Shown here: positions 1 to 11,632 of the stretch, in pieces
Layout of the letters: each line of letters starts with the position of its first letter
How positions within the stretch are numbered: position 1 is the first letter of the stretch
Assembly (NCBI GenBank): GCA_030411725.1
Contig: MU839847.1
Span: 62,001 to 126,000 of the forward strand
Reading direction: 5' to 3'
Length of the DNA stretch: 64,000 nt
Source: Echria macrotheca
Lineage: Eukaryota > Ascomycota > Sordariomycetes > Sordariales > Schizotheciaceae
Notes under the pieces: generated by a model
What the model saw: only the letters and a program-made list of their open reading frames with translations
The model's database searches: none
Told to the model about the DNA's origin: nothing
Program-made: the position numbers and the translations under genes

Positions 1-1549
1 ACGCTCGCGGGGGCGCCGCGGACGTCGTCGAGTGCAACGGCTAGCTCGGAGCGCCGGTCCGACGTGGCAGAAACCTTGGTGAAAACCTGGCGGAGAATGA
101 CGTAGACGATGTTAAATCCGACAGACGCTGCGATGCCGATTCCGGTGGAGACAAATAGGGCAACCCAGAAGGCGATCATGGAAGAGATAAAGTCGGCCAG
201 CGAGGTCTTCCAGTACTCGTAGAACACGCGCGGCGACGAGATCAGTGGCCACACGGCGCAGATAATGATGGCCGCCAGCGTAGCCTTGGGGATCCAGTAC
301 AGCGTGCCGACCAGCTTGAAGATGGACACGAGCACCACAGCGGTCGTGACAAGGCCGGAAAGGGGCGACTTGACGTTGGAGGCAGAGTTGACGGCGGTCC
401 GGGACATGGCGCCGCCGACGCCCATGGCGTGGAAGAAGCTGTTGAAGAAGTTGGTCACGCCGTAGTATGTGATCTCCTGCGTCTGGTCCGACACGTAGTT
501 GTTGCGGACTGCGAACGCCCGCGCGATAGCCGTGTGCTCGATGGTTGACCCGATGAAGACGGCGATGCTGCGGCTTGCCACCTGGGAGAGCAGCTCGGCG
601 CTCGGCACCCGGGGGGGCTCTTGTCCATTTGCTTGGACCTGTGCCACCTGGAAGAGGAAGTTCTTGGGATTGCCGCGGTTTTTGTTGACGGCGTATCCGA
701 CGCCTGTGTAGATCAGCAACGCGATGAAGGCTCGCGTGTTGGCCAGAAACCAGATAATCTTGTTCTTGGATCCCCATTTTCGGCCGGCCCGCTCGAGCAC
801 AGTGAGAAGAAGTATACCGGTGAAGCCCACGGCACACGCCAAACCGTTAGCTTGTGGGAGCTGCGCAAAGATATCGTGAATCTGTGAGGGAACCGAGCTT
901 CCGGACACGTTGGGTTCGCCCAGCAGGGAGCCCATCTGGCCGAGAATGATGTTGATGGCGACGGCCGAGATGAATCCGCTCAGGATAGGAAGCGACACAA
1001 AGTCCAGCAGGAAGCCGAGCCTCAGGAACCCTATGACCATGCCGTAGATGCCCATCATCATGGCTACGGCTGATGCAATCTCGGACGGACTCCATTTTTC
1101 GCCCTCGAGATCCGCGACGATTTCCGATGTGAGAAGTCCAATGAGGGATGTTGGGCCAGTTGAGAGATCTGTTGCAGTTGTTAGCAAGATCGGGTTGAGG
1201 CGTTCCCAGAGGACAGTTCGAAGTCACCTTTGGAGGTGCCCATGAAGGCGTATATAGCTGACGGCAGCCAGCTTGACATGAGCCCATACTGCACCGGGAT
1301 CGTTGCGATCTTGGCGTAAGACAGGCCCTGGGGAACGAGCATCAGACCCACCGTGAGGCCCGCAATCAAGTCGTTGAGCAGCCATCGATAGTTGTATCGG
1401 GGAAGCCAGCTGATGATGGGAAACTTTTCCGCCACGTATTCAACAGACGCTCGCGGCAGGGCCTTGGCTCCCTTGGCCGTGAGCCTCGCAACGCGGTTCC
1501 ATGTCACGTCCGTTGCAATGTCGTTCTTGGCTCTCTCGGCGTAGTTCAT
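1..1549 (-). CDS. SulP-family sulfate permease, 5' part (runs off left edge)
   Basis: Probable plasma-membrane sulfate:H+ symporter supplying sulfur assimilation. Two exons are visible: 1228-1549 and 1168 down to 1, with a 59-bp intron (1169-1227). Splicing joins GTSK to DLSTGPTSL, the conserved SulP stretch between the first helices. About 496 residues can be read. The N-terminal cytosolic region of about 50 residues is followed by LPRYNYRW and then AGLTVGLMLVPQGLSYA, the SulP signature. Many hydrophobic helices follow, with a TSLIGLLTSEIV segment, an SRTAVNSASN segment and the start of the cytosolic linker. The C-terminal STAS domain must lie beyond position 1 and cannot be assessed. The start is the ATG at 1549. 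Nothing seen in the visible part is broken. Substrate could be another oxyanion, but the eukaryotic SulP pattern strongly favours sulfate. Confidence 0.93.
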
Positions 1550-4500
1550 GATGATCCAAGAAATGCCGAAGGAAATCCTTCGATAAGCTTTGTTCAGTCT
1601 CGCTGATGTTTCGGGGTCAGAGATTCAACGCTGTCTGGTGATGCCGACGCCAGGACGACAAGGAGAAAGACGAGTGGCAAACCGGACTGGGTCCCCCGAG
1701 GGTATGGAGTCGTTGAGAGATACACGATTGTTCTCGATTACTCAGTCCCTATCTGTGCTCTCTTGTAGGCGCTGGATTCCACCAGGGGCCCCTGGTTGTT
1801 CAAGGTGCTTCCCAGCGGGGTAGTCTTGGCGGCAGCACGCAGTTAGCCTGTCAGCCCTTCTAGGCGGCGTTCAAGGCGATCTAAAGTCGCCGTTCGGCAA
1901 GTCCAGCTTCGGTGTTCGGTCGGTATCAGAGAGCGGTTTAGGGCAAGATGTGCCTTGTGAGCGTATTCCAGACCTCTGGTCGAGCCAGTACGTCCACGTG
2001 AGTAACGGCGGGAATCCTGTTTCCTTCTGCTGGGCATTGTTGGTGGATGTGTGTGTCGAGACGTAAAGGGGCGCCAAGGGGTGGTGGGTGGTCTACGTCG
2101 TCGAGTGGCCAGGGGGGGCCTGGCTCACTGCAGATTTGCCGGGTTCAAGCTGTCTCCACCGAGGAAGCTTACTCGCACCTCACTGAAGACTGCCGTGGTC
2201 AGGGGGGGTTATGCCCCGCCAGAACCCCCGCTAATGCACCCCAGACTTCGCCATAGAGCACGGCCCGGTATTGAGCCTGTTGACCCCATCAACGAGTGAG
2301 GATATATCTTGGCCCAAGCCGTTCTCATCTGGAGATCCTGAGGTTTTAGGTCATCTTCTTGTCTTCGGTTTTGTTCAAGGGTAGTCGAGGAGGTTTCTCG
2401 AGACCAACACGTGCAAAATCCAGAAACCCCTCTCTGCATTTTGCAGACAGTTAGTTCTATTCTTATTCATGAAGCAGACGCTTCTGCATGCACCTGACAA
2501 ACCCGGGTAAGGCCGTACTGGCTCATCCACTGACAGCTGTGTGACAGTACTCTGGCGCCGGTTCTTGCAGGTCGCTATCACTGCCAAGATTGGCAGCTCA
2601 GTCAGAGCCCAGCAGATGCGCGGGGCTCCAGTCGATCTCATTGGCACATCCTCACTTGACTTGCTGCTACGCTGTGTCCAACTCATGGCTTGTTCTTCAT
2701 CCGGGTAAGCTTCTGCCTTGCCGCTGAGCGAATCACCAGGCAGACATCCGCTGTCTGCAGGCTGACATGGGCGGGTGTGCAGGACATACTCACCCCACCC
2801 TGTGCGAATCACAGCTACATGATGGTGAGCAACAATTATGTGTGCCAAAGACTACTCAATGCCTAAGAAACGTAGATTTGTGAAAGCCATCTTTACAGGA
2901 CGATGTTGAACATCATGCCCCACGGTACTACCCCTGGTTCACTTCACATGGCAGTTCCCTATCCTTAGGGCTGGGGGTTCCTTGGTAACTGTCGGTTCCG
3001 TTAAAGGTACTCTGATCGCTGTTGGCAATTTCACGAACCGTTGTTAGCTGCAACTGCAATGAGTGACAGTAACATCCGGGACGGGAAAATGCAGACTGAA
3101 AAGTCCCATACTTCCCGTCAACGGTGGATAAATATCCCTGGCCTTTCGGCATCGGAAATAACTATAAGCCCCGCAGAATGATCAACCTTATTTGCGCCAC
3201 TCAGTTAATGTGGAGAGGTTAACTGGGTTTCTTTGAGCGGGTATGGTGAGACGGCCGCGACGTGCCGCCATGTGACTTACGATAAGAGGAGAAGATGTCC
3301 ACTCTAAGGTAAGAAGGCATTTCCAGTTGGAGAAAATCTGTCAGTCCATTCTCAATATTGCAAGTCTCCAAAGTTCCTCAGACTTCGCCCCAGCTAATAC
3401 ATCTCCGTCACAAGTACCGGTGTTAGCCATCGGCCGAAAGCAGGCAGGCTTGCGAACCCGCCCGAACATTCTTGAAGAGCTACCAAGGGGTTGAAGTAGG
3501 GATATCCCAGCAACAGTGGGCACTGTGCCTCCTACAGTGACGCTTCCTTTTGCCGCAGTGTCGCAACCGCTCGCTTGGATCGCTCCAATGAGGGTATCCT
3601 GACGTCTTGCCCAAACTGAACTTTGCCGCCGTCAACAAAAGGAAAAAGCTCTCCCTGGTATTGTAAGAAAACCTGCTTGCTGAGCAATCTTTGATGTATT
3701 CAGCTTCAGGTGTCGTTCTTTGACCTAAAGTCTTGCAGAATTGTCAAGTTTTGGCTACATGGACATTTGCAACACACGACCAGCACATTGCACCGTCATA
3801 TCGTGATGGTTGCACATTCCTACACCTTACAGAGACAGACTCAAGATTTCGGAGTGCGGAGACTCGGTCTTCGGTATTGCTTTTCCACCTCGAGACGAAG
3901 AGGGGTGCATCATAACCCCAAGCTTGAAGGAGGTTCAGCCAACTCGACACCTCCAACTCTACCCCGCAAGTTGCCAGACGCCCTTGGGAGTGACATTGTG
4001 TTACATTCATCGCAGATCCTCTGCTGACCAGATGAAAGGATTACTGCTAGTTTAGGTCAACGATGGTCTCGTTTTCGGACGGGTACCTTTGTCCGGAAGG
4101 ATCGAGATGGTTACCTAGGTGAGCGTATTAACGTTGTTCAACGTCAGAGCATGTTCGTATTTCTCGTAATCACGATTTAACTTGAATTGGTACGGTTTAA
4201 ATCGATTGGGACCAAGAAATAGGGTCTTCGGCATGCCCTTGCTGTCCTGGACTCCACGGGGTGAGATGAAAGAGAAGTCTTACGTGCAGGCAAGGGCACA
4301 ATTGAGTTGAGCAGGGCCAGCGCATGGGCAGCAGAGCTTGATATTTCATTTGGACCGATCTGATTAGATAGAGGGAAAAACGTGCATGTACATGTAAGCA
4401 GCGTGGACGTCGGAACATGTTTTTACGCGGTATCAGTTATCATTCCGCAACACCCCGACAAGAATGTTGATTCACGTTTTAACACATGCATCTCCGACTT

Positions 4501-4567
4501 TGAGGGCTTCGTATTTTTAACTTACTATCAAGTACTCATATCCTCATATTAGCTTCCTCGTACCCAG
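1550..4567. other. 3.0 kb intergenic region, no gene recognised
   Basis: Lies between the sulfate permease start and the 3' end of the Zn2Cys6 gene. Short open frames occur (a 157-codon one at 2375-2848, others near 3.7-4.0 kb), but none has a recognisable motif, coherent splice pattern or coding-like residue composition. The first few hundred bases should hold the sulfate permease promoter. Confidence 0.6.
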
Positions 4568-5824
4568 TCAGGCATGCGCCGGCGGCTTCTCATCCACAAC
4601 ACTCCTCAACTCCCCCAGCATATCATCCCAGTCCCGGCCCTCCGGCCTCGACACCTCCAACCACATCAAAATGGCTCGATAATCGCGCCGAACACGCTGG
4701 GTACACCACCAAGCCGGATACGCCCACATAATCCCCAACCAGTACCCAAGCATCCACATCGCCCTCGGATCGCGCTCATATACCAACGCGCAAAACCGCC
4801 CTTGCACCTTCGCGACGAACTGGAACGCATTCAGAACGTTACTTCCCGCCGCGAGATGTCCCTTAAGCTGCAATAAAACCCCGACCATGACGCGATACAC
4901 GTTGTCCTCTCCGCCATCATGATCAAGCCCAAAGAAGCGCGTCCATAGCTCCGGGACTATGAACTCGCCGCGCTCTGCGGCACCGGAGAAGCTCGCCCTG
5001 TCAACCTCGACGCCAAGAAACACCTGTGTTAGGAACCGGAGCGTTTCGTCTAGATGTGTCGCTCGGTGAACGAGGAGATGTCGCAAGCCCGACTGGAGGG
5101 AGAACCAGCCGAGGCGGTCGGGGCGATGGCTGAATACCCACGATGAGTACGGGCTTTCCTCCTCGCCGTTTCCGGTCCCAGTTTCGCATGCTGGGAGGGT
5201 GAAGGCTAGCATGCTGAGTAACACGCCGGCGGTGAGGAGGGCATCGGCACCTCGGCGCCCGAGGTCGGCCGGGGGAATGTTGAGGTGGTGCTGATACTCG
5301 CTCAGGGCCGTGGCAATCTGGACATGCTCCATAACCCGATGCTGAGTTGAAAGGGGGGATACATGGCGGAGATGGCTGGCTGCTAGGGCGAGCATGGCGT
5401 GCCGGACAAGGGGGCTGGCCTGGAACATGGAGAGGACGAGGTCGGTCCGCGGAAGTCCGAGGACGTCGACCCAGTAGCCGTGTAAGTGAGCGAGGAGTTG
5501 CTCGTTTGCCGGAAACGGGATGACCGTGACCGAGTCGAGGACTGACAGTTTGGATGAGATGGCATTGCCGCTGTACACGCATACCCGCGTATTGCGGAGA
5601 CATCGGGCGCATTGTGGTCGGGCTTCGTCACACTGTGGTTGGCTGTCAATCAAGGTCACGGTGTACACCCGTAGGGGTCCAGGGACACGACAGCTTACCT
5701 TTACTCGTTTTGCCCGGCACGTCAGGCACCCCAGCTTCGTCTTGGTGTGACGCTTGCGCCGGCTGTAGGCCCGGGGCTTCTTATCTCCGTCGAGCGAAAA
5801 CACGGCGAACCCGGCTGGCACCAT
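4568..5824 (-). CDS. Zn(II)2Cys6 fungal transcription factor (Upc2/sterol-regulator-like architecture)
   Basis: Nuclear DNA-binding regulator of 396 aa after splicing. A short basic leader (RRKRHTKTK) precedes the cluster CLTCRAKRVK-CDEARPQC-ARC-LRNTRVC, spacing C-x2-C-x6-C-x6-C-x2-C-x6-C. The third and fourth cysteines are brought together only by removing a 66-bp intron (5633-5698, GTAAGC...CACAG). That intron is a multiple of three with no stop, so unspliced mRNA would insert 22 residues into the zinc cluster. The rest (from about residue 70) is a helical fungal-specific regulatory region; VRHAMLALAASHL and a segment of leucine-rich helices resemble the C-terminal half of sterol/secondary-metabolism C6 regulators. 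The start is the ATG at 5824. It is divergent from the dehydrogenase at 6219, which is a candidate target. The target pathway is not deducible. Confidence 0.88.
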   Translation of the reverse strand: MVPAGFAVFSLDGDKKPRAYSRRKRHTKTKLGCLTCRAKRVKVSCRVPGPLRVYTVTLIDSQPQCDEARPQCARCLRNTRVCVYSGNAISSKLSVLDSVTVIPFPANEQLLAHLHGYWVDVLGLPRTDLVLSMFQASPLVRHAMLALAASHLRHVSPLSTQHRVMEHVQIATALSEYQHHLNIPPADLGRRGADALLTAGVLLSMLAFTLPACETGTGNGEEESPYSSWVFSHRPDRLGWFSLQSGLRHLLVHRATHLDETLRFLTQVFLGVEVDRASFSGAAERGEFIVPELWTRFFGLDHDGGEDNVYRVMVGVLLQLKGHLAAGSNVLNAFQFVAKVQGRFCALVYERDPRAMWMLGYWLGIMWAYPAWWCTQRVRRDYRAILMWLEVSRPEGRDWDDMLGELRSVVDEKPPAHA

Positions 5825-6218
5825 TCTGAAGCCGAGCCTGGTCCTCGGAAACTTTTCAGAACAGGTAAACGAGCTGTGTTGTCGAAACTGAAGTGGGGGT
5901 TCGACATTTAAAGCCCTGCGGCACGATGCGGACTCAACGGAACCAGGGGTCGGTCAGCAGATGCCGCGCCGCTGCCGGCTTGCTCGTTTACCAATTCGGG
6001 ACGGTGGCGCGGACTCTGCACGATGATTGGTTCACAGGGTCGCCGGCCGGCCTAAACTCCGATGCTCCGGCCCCCTGAAGCAGCTCGACCGAGCGCCCTC
6101 GGATACGTGGAATTTCGGATTGAACAAAGAAGAAGCCTATTAAAGCTCCCTCTGCCGCAACGTCCATCATGATCTCAACGGATCGCCCACAACCGACTTC
6201 AGTATTGACTTTTTCACC
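5825..6218. promoter_or_regulatory. Shared divergent promoter of regulator and dehydrogenase
   Basis: 394 bp separate the two start codons. CCAAT occurs at 5991-5995 and, inverted, at 6026-6030. A TATTAAA element at 6138-6144 sits about 75 bp upstream of the dehydrogenase ATG. The CCAAT pair could serve either gene. Confidence 0.55.
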
Positions 6219-7252
6219 ATGTCGCTCCTGGCCGGCTTCATCTACCGACAGTTCATCCACGAACCGCCGGTCCCGACCGAGTCGTACGAGGGCCGGACCG
6301 TCATCGTCACTGGCGCCAACCAGGGTTTAGGCCTAGAAGCCGTGCGATGGATGGTGAAGCTCAAAGCATCGCGGGTTATCTTAGCCTGTCGCAGTCTCGA
6401 AAAGGGGGAAGCCGCCATCGCCGACATCTGCAGCACGACCAGATGTCCGCCCGAAAAGCTCGCCGTCTGGCGTCTGGATATGGCCTCGTACGCTTCCGTT
6501 CAGGCTTTTGCCGATAAAGTCAACTCAGAGCTGCCGAGGCTGGACGCGATTGTGCTGAACGCCGGCGTTATACGGCGCACCTTTCACCTGGCCGAGGACA
6601 ACGAGGAGACCATCACGACCAACGTCGTCTCGCTAGCACTGCTTGCATTCCTGATCCACCCAAAGCTGCGTGAGACACACGCCAAGTTTGGGGTCACGAC
6701 GCATCTGACGGTTACCGGGTCGGAGCTATACGAGTCCGCGTCGTTCAGGGAGCGCAAGGCGCCGCCGGGGAAGTTGTTCGAGAGGCTTGCCGACAAGAAC
6801 ACGCTCAGTATGGATCGGTATGACACGTCTAAGCTTCTGGTCCTCTTTTTCATCCGGGAATTTGCCACTTTGTATCCCGTGGACTCGACTGGCGTGGTTA
6901 TCAACATCGTTGCTCCGGGGTAAGTATTCCTCTGACTCACGACATTGGATCCCGATACTAACATGATCTTTTTAGGTTCTGCGGCAGCCAGCTGGGTCGG
7001 GAATGGGACTCGCGCGCTGCCAGAGCAGCAACCAAGGCTCTCGCTCGCCCTGCCGAGGTCGGGGCTCGAACTCTCGTCTACGGAGCGAGTGCCAGCAAGG
7101 ATACCCACGGACAGTATTTGCCGGACTGCAAGATTACACAGCCGAATCGCGGCTTGGCCAAAGGCAAGGCGGGGGAAGAGTTGCAAAAGCGTGTCTGGAC
7201 AGAGCTGAAAACGAAGCTCGAGACCATCCGTCCGGGTGTAACGATGGCCTGA
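6219..7252 (+). CDS. Short-chain dehydrogenase/reductase (retinol-dehydrogenase-like)
   Basis: NAD(P)-dependent oxidoreductase with Rossmann fold, 325 aa, exons 6219-6919 and 6976-7252. The 56-bp intron has a TACTAAC branch site. The cofactor loop is TGANQGLG near residue 31; NAGV follows around 112-115; the catalytic Ser lies in VTGSE and the Tyr/Lys pair in YDTSK near residue 200. After the catalytic loop, INIVAPG continues across the intron into FCGSQLG, the usual substrate-binding segment. The closest general architecture is the fungal WW-domain-oxidoreductase/retinol-dehydrogenase-like group that often accompanies secondary metabolism or detoxification. The short N-terminal stretch (LLAGFIYRQF) is mildly hydrophobic and could associate with membranes. 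It is divergent from the Zn2Cys6 regulator. The substrate is unknown. Confidence 0.92.
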
Positions 7253-7864
7253 TGATATTGCCATGTGCCGCTGGTTTTGTGTCTAGCTATCTAGTGCAGG
7301 CTTGGACTTTACTCGACATGGTTTTTTGGGGGTTTTTTTTTTCTTCTCTCACTTTCTGTGCCTGTCATGTCATAATGTCCCCATGTAGAAGTTCACTCTC
7401 ATATCGAATTTTGTCTAACACCTACGTTCTTGTCATCACTGTGTGCCTTTCTCGTCTCCTGCTCCCGGGGTGCATGCCTATCAGGTTTTGCCTAGAGATT
7501 CGGCTGAAACATCGAATCACTTGACCTTCAGCTGGCGGTTCATCTCGCCTCCCGTTCAAGTTTAGCAGAATGGGTAGCGGGGACAGTCTACCAATTGATC
7601 ACCACATGAACCTACATACCTGTGTCGGGGGGGTTGGCAGCGTAGGTATCCGCACGCCCTAGCGTATGGTGATTAGCCGCCAAAGGGTAGTGCATTCGTC
7701 GGGTTCCATTTCGGCTACCTTGACAGCGGCACAATTTACAAATTCGCAACCTACATCTTGACCCGGGGACCCGGACGCGTCTGCTTATAACGGACAATGC
7801 TCCCATAGTTCGCGAGAATGACTCTATATGTCGTGACCAGGCGTCCGCTCGTCATTCTTCCAAT
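7253..7864. promoter_or_regulatory. Intergenic region carrying the GH115 promoter
   Basis: 612 bp. TTATAA at 7785-7790 lies about 75 bp before the GH115 start. An inverted GGCTAA (TTAGCC, 7673-7678) about 190 bp upstream matches the XlnR/Xyr1 core GGCTAR known for xylanolytic genes. One hexamer match is weak evidence by itself. Confidence 0.4.
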
Positions 7865-10800
7865 ATGAAGACTGGATACCTCGTCGCCACAACCCTTTTG
7901 GGTTTGGCTTCTGGGCTCTTGGAAAAACGCTTCGTCTCTTTCGAAGCAATCGCCCCGAGCGACGCGCATCTGAGCATCACCAATGCCGATATTCTGGTTG
8001 CCCAGGATGATCCGATCGGAGTCCACATCGCGGCCAACAGCCTGGCAAGCGACTTTGAGAAGATTACCGGTTTGCGACGAGATGTCCGGAAACTCCTCCC
8101 GTCGAATAGTACTGGCCCCAAAGGCGCGACTCTGGACACGGCAATCATAGCAGGTTCGGTCAACTCGAGTCTGGTCCGCGACATGTCCGCCCGAGGCGCA
8201 ATCGATATCTCCGATATCCGGGGAAAGTTCGAGACCTTCAAGACAGCCGTCGTAGAAAAACCTCTCCCTAGCGTATCAAGAGCGCTGGTAATTGTGGGAA
8301 GCGACAAGCGCGGAACCATCTACGGAATTCACACGCTGGCCGAGCAGTCGGGACAGTCCCCGTTCCACTGGTTCGCCGACGTTCCGACCAAGAAACACTC
8401 CCAAATCCACGCTATACCGACAACAACTGTGCATGGTGAGCCCTCGGTCAGATACAGAGGCCTGTTTATCAACGACGAGGAGCCGGCACTGAACACATGG
8501 TGGGCGCAGTACCACAACGCTAGCCGATACCCTCTCGATCGCGAGTTCTACGCCCACGTATTCGACCTCCTCCTCCGTCTCAAAGCGAACTATCTTTGGC
8601 CAGCGATGTGGAAGTCATTTATCAAACCCCCGGGCAACATCTTCTTCACCGACGACCCGGGAAACCAACAGCTCGCCGACGACTACGGCATCGTTATCTC
8701 GACAGCACACCACGAGCCGATGCAGCGCGCGACCAACGAGTGGAACGAGACAGAGATGGGGCCGTGGGACTGGTCCAAGAACAAGGCCAACATGACGCGC
8801 TTCATGGACGAGGGCGTGGCCCGCGCCGGCAACAACGAGTCGTACTTCTCCATCGGCCTGCGCGGGCTCGGCGACCAGGCGGCTAACACGGCTAACGCGA
8901 TCGAGATGCTCAAGGACGTCTTTGCTGTGCAGCGGGGCATCATCGAGAAATACCATGGCTCCCAGTCGGCTGCCCATCAAGTTTGGGCCTTGTACAAGGA
9001 GGTGGCATCATACTACGATGCTGGGCTGGACCCGCCCGAGGACGTCACACTGCTCTTCCCAGATGACAATGCTGGCAACGTGTATCGACTGCCCACCGAG
9101 AAAGAACGAAACCGCAAGGGTGGAACAGGCGTTTACTTCCACTTCGAGTATGTCGGCCTTCCACGCAGCTACAAGTGGGCCAACACCAACTCCCTCTCCA
9201 AGACGCTCAAGGAGTTGCTGCACGCGTACTACCGCGGCGCGACGCAGATCTGGATCGTAAATGTGGGCGACATCAAGCCGATGGAACTGCCCCTCGCTTT
9301 CGCCATGGACCTGGCCTGGGACGCCTCGCGAATCGACTTCGCCACGATCCCGACATACCTGGCGGCCTATGCCGAGCGCGAGTTCGGCCCCGAGCACGCC
9401 GACGAGATCGCAGCCATCCTGCTCGAGCACAGCCATCTCGTCGGGCTGAGACGTTACGAGCTCGTCACGCCGGCGACATATTCGCATCTCAACTACGACG
9501 AGGCGGACCGCGTCCTGGCGCGGTGGAAGAAGCTATCGGCGCGTGCCGAGGCCGTCTACGAACAAATGTCCGAGGAGTATAAGCCGGCCTTCTTCCAGCT
9601 CGTGTACCACCCCGCCGCGGCCGGCGCACTCTACCACGCCGTCAACATCGGCGTCGGGACGAATTACCGCTTCGCCCTGGAGCGGCGCAACTCGGCCAAC
9701 GCCGTCGCGCAGCAGGTTCTCGCCGACTTTGAGCGGGCGTACGACCTGGTCGAGGATTGGGACGCCATGCTGGGCGGAAAGTGGGCGCGCATGATGTCGC
9801 AGGCGGTGTATGACGCTGTCGAGGAGCCCAAGATGTGGGCGGCGCCGAGCCGGGACATCGTGGCGAATCTGTCGTTTGTTCAGCTCCGTCAGGACACGCA
9901 ATTCTCGCTTGGTAACCTCGGGATACGTGCTGAGGGCTCGCTCAGCGCCACGCAGCAGGGAAGATGGGCCGAATCGGTTGACGCGTCTATGCCTACTACT
10001 GACTTTGCTCCGCGGCTGCCGGTGATGGACCGGTATGGGCCGGCGTCGCGGTATGTCGATGTGTTTATGCGGGGGAATCATCGCGTCCCGATACGATGGG
10101 AGCTTGATCCGATTCCGGTGGAATGGCTGACCATCACGCCGACCAAGGGCGAGTTGAGTCGTGACACACAGTCGGACCAGCGACTTACCGTCATGGTCGA
10201 CTGGGACAGGGTGCCGGCCGGGTTCAACGATACCTTGTTAGTGGGTATCCGGTCGACGCCGGCGCCGTTCCCGTACTTTGACCAGATCCGAATCCCCGTC
10301 GCCAACACCCCCGCCATATCCAATCCAACGCCGGGCGTATTCCCCGAGACGGAGGGAATCATCTCGATTGAAGCGCCGCACTTTCAGCAGTCATCCCAGT
10401 CCGAACCGACCCAGCCGCATTTTGAGATCTTCCCCTACCTCGGTTCACGGAGCGACTCCGGCTCGATCGCGCTTCGTCCATTTTCAGCGTCCCGTGCCTC
10501 CCCTGATGCGGCCCGTTCCGCCACCGCGCGATTCCCGATCCACCTCTTTGCCGATGCGGCAACTATGGAGGCAACAGTGTACATCAACGGGTGTCTCGAC
10601 ACGGACCCGGGGCTGCGCATGGCCTTCTCGCTGACCCTCGACGATGCGCCTGCCAACTTCACCCGCGTGCTGGGCGACTACATCTCGAACCCGACTGTCG
10701 GCATGATCCCACCCGAGTGGCTTGATCATGTCGCCGATAATGTGTGGACGAAGCGGGTGCGGTTGTCCTTGCCAGGTGGGACAATCAAGGCCGGTGAGCA

Positions 10801-10921
10801 TAAACTTGTGTGGAGGGTAAACTCGCCCGAGGTGTACCTGGAGAAGATCGTTGTTGACGTCCGTGGCGGGGCGGTGAAGGCAAGCTATCTCGGACCGCCG
10901 GAGACGCGGACAATTTTGTAA
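7865..10921 (+). CDS. GH115 xylan alpha-1,2-glucuronidase, secreted
   Basis: Single-exon gene for a 1018-aa secreted enzyme expected to release 4-O-methyl-D-glucuronic acid from glucuronoxylan, including internal side chains. The signal peptide is about residues 1-17 (MKTGYLVATTLLGLASG). An N-terminal alpha/beta region includes ALVIVGSDKRGTIYG. The large catalytic region has YRGLFINDEEPAL, RLKANYLWPAMW, LLFPDDNAGN and VYFHFEYVG, all characteristic of GH115. A C-terminal beta-rich segment follows, with LTITPTKGELSRD and a late carbohydrate-binding-like sandwich. Length is in the usual fungal GH115 range (about 950-1050). Several NxS/T sequons are present. It is convergent with the M28 aminopeptidase. 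Together with the GH62 and GH43 genes further right it covers xylan side-chain removal. Confidence 0.93.
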   Translation: MKTGYLVATTLLGLASGLLEKRFVSFEAIAPSDAHLSITNADILVAQDDPIGVHIAANSLASDFEKITGLRRDVRKLLPSNSTGPKGATLDTAIIAGSVNSSLVRDMSARGAIDISDIRGKFETFKTAVVEKPLPSVSRALVIVGSDKRGTIYGIHTLAEQSGQSPFHWFADVPTKKHSQIHAIPTTTVHGEPSVRYRGLFINDEEPALNTWWAQYHNASRYPLDREFYAHVFDLLLRLKANYLWPAMWKSFIKPPGNIFFTDDPGNQQLADDYGIVISTAHHEPMQRATNEWNETEMGPWDWSKNKANMTRFMDEGVARAGNNESYFSIGLRGLGDQAANTANAIEMLKDVFAVQRGIIEKYHGSQSAAHQVWALYKEVASYYDAGLDPPEDVTLLFPDDNAGNVYRLPTEKERNRKGGTGVYFHFEYVGLPRSYKWANTNSLSKTLKELLHAYYRGATQIWIVNVGDIKPMELPLAFAMDLAWDASRIDFATIPTYLAAYAEREFGPEHADEIAAILLEHSHLVGLRRYELVTPATYSHLNYDEADRVLARWKKLSARAEAVYEQMSEEYKPAFFQLVYHPAAAGALYHAVNIGVGTNYRFALERRNSANAVAQQVLADFERAYDLVEDWDAMLGGKWARMMSQAVYDAVEEPKMWAAPSRDIVANLSFVQLRQDTQFSLGNLGIRAEGSLSATQQGRWAESVDASMPTTDFAPRLPVMDRYGPASRYVDVFMRGNHRVPIRWELDPIPVEWLTITPTKGELSRDTQSDQRLTVMVDWDRVPAGFNDTLLVGIRSTPAPFPYFDQIRIPVANTPAISNPTPGVFPETEGIISIEAPHFQQSSQSEPTQPHFEIFPYLGSRSDSGSIALRPFSASRASPDAARSATARFPIHLFADAATMEATVYINGCLDTDPGLRMAFSLTLDDAPANFTRVLGDYISNPTVGMIPPEWLDHVADNVWTKRVRLSLPGGTIKAGEHKLVWRVNSPEVYLEKIVVDVRGGAVKASYLGPPETRTIL

Positions 10922-11632
10922 TCTTGTAATACCGGACGGGTTGTGTAATGTCAGGCCATCCCTTATTGTCACTTGCCCAGTTGGACCGAACGGTGCCGGA
11001 GCAGCTAATGCCACCAGCGCCTAATCAATTGTTTCTACGGCCGTGAAGGTTGGTGTTGTGGTTCATTGTACTTTCCAAGATATCCCAGATCCAGACTAAC
11101 CCCTGAATCCCCCCCTACGAATGTCAACAAACCCCTGACTCGATTGGCCAGCAGTTCCTCCCAACGCCGAAACAGCAATCCTCCGCCGCCAACATGGCAC
11201 CAAAAGTCGCGCAGAAACACCCAGTCCCAAATATCAACTGTATAATAATACCAAGGGCTCGGCAGTGGCACGGGTAATTAGCGCAATATCAGCCGGGGAT
11301 CCGAGGGCCGAGCCGCTTTTGGGGAAACACCATCCGACCGAGACCTCGGTTGGCAAATCTCGCGGTTCTGGCGTGACGTCTGGACTTTTTCGACTTTGCT
11401 AAAGAACCGGGGGGACAAGTCAGAAGGAAGATCCGGAGGTTGCCGGCTAGCCGATGGTGTGCAATGTACACATGCAGTGGCGGCACTTCTAATTCAACCG
11501 CATCCTACCTTTACCATCAGGGCAACAGCAACGTTTTCTACATGCCACACTACCCAAGATAGGGGATGATGAGACATTGTAGAATAGAATATATGTATTA
11601 GAATAATGACTAAACCGCTGATAGAAAAAAAA
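10922..11632. other. Convergent 3' intergenic region
   Basis: 711 bp between the ends of GH115 (+) and the M28 peptidase (-). AT-rich stretches near 11585-11640 probably belong to peptidase 3' end formation. No gene seen. Confidence 0.5.

Noticed and set aside
2375..2848. 157-codon open frame on the minus strand in the left intergenic region
   Set aside because: No motif, no signal peptide, many rare-looking residue runs, and no splice partner; probably chance.
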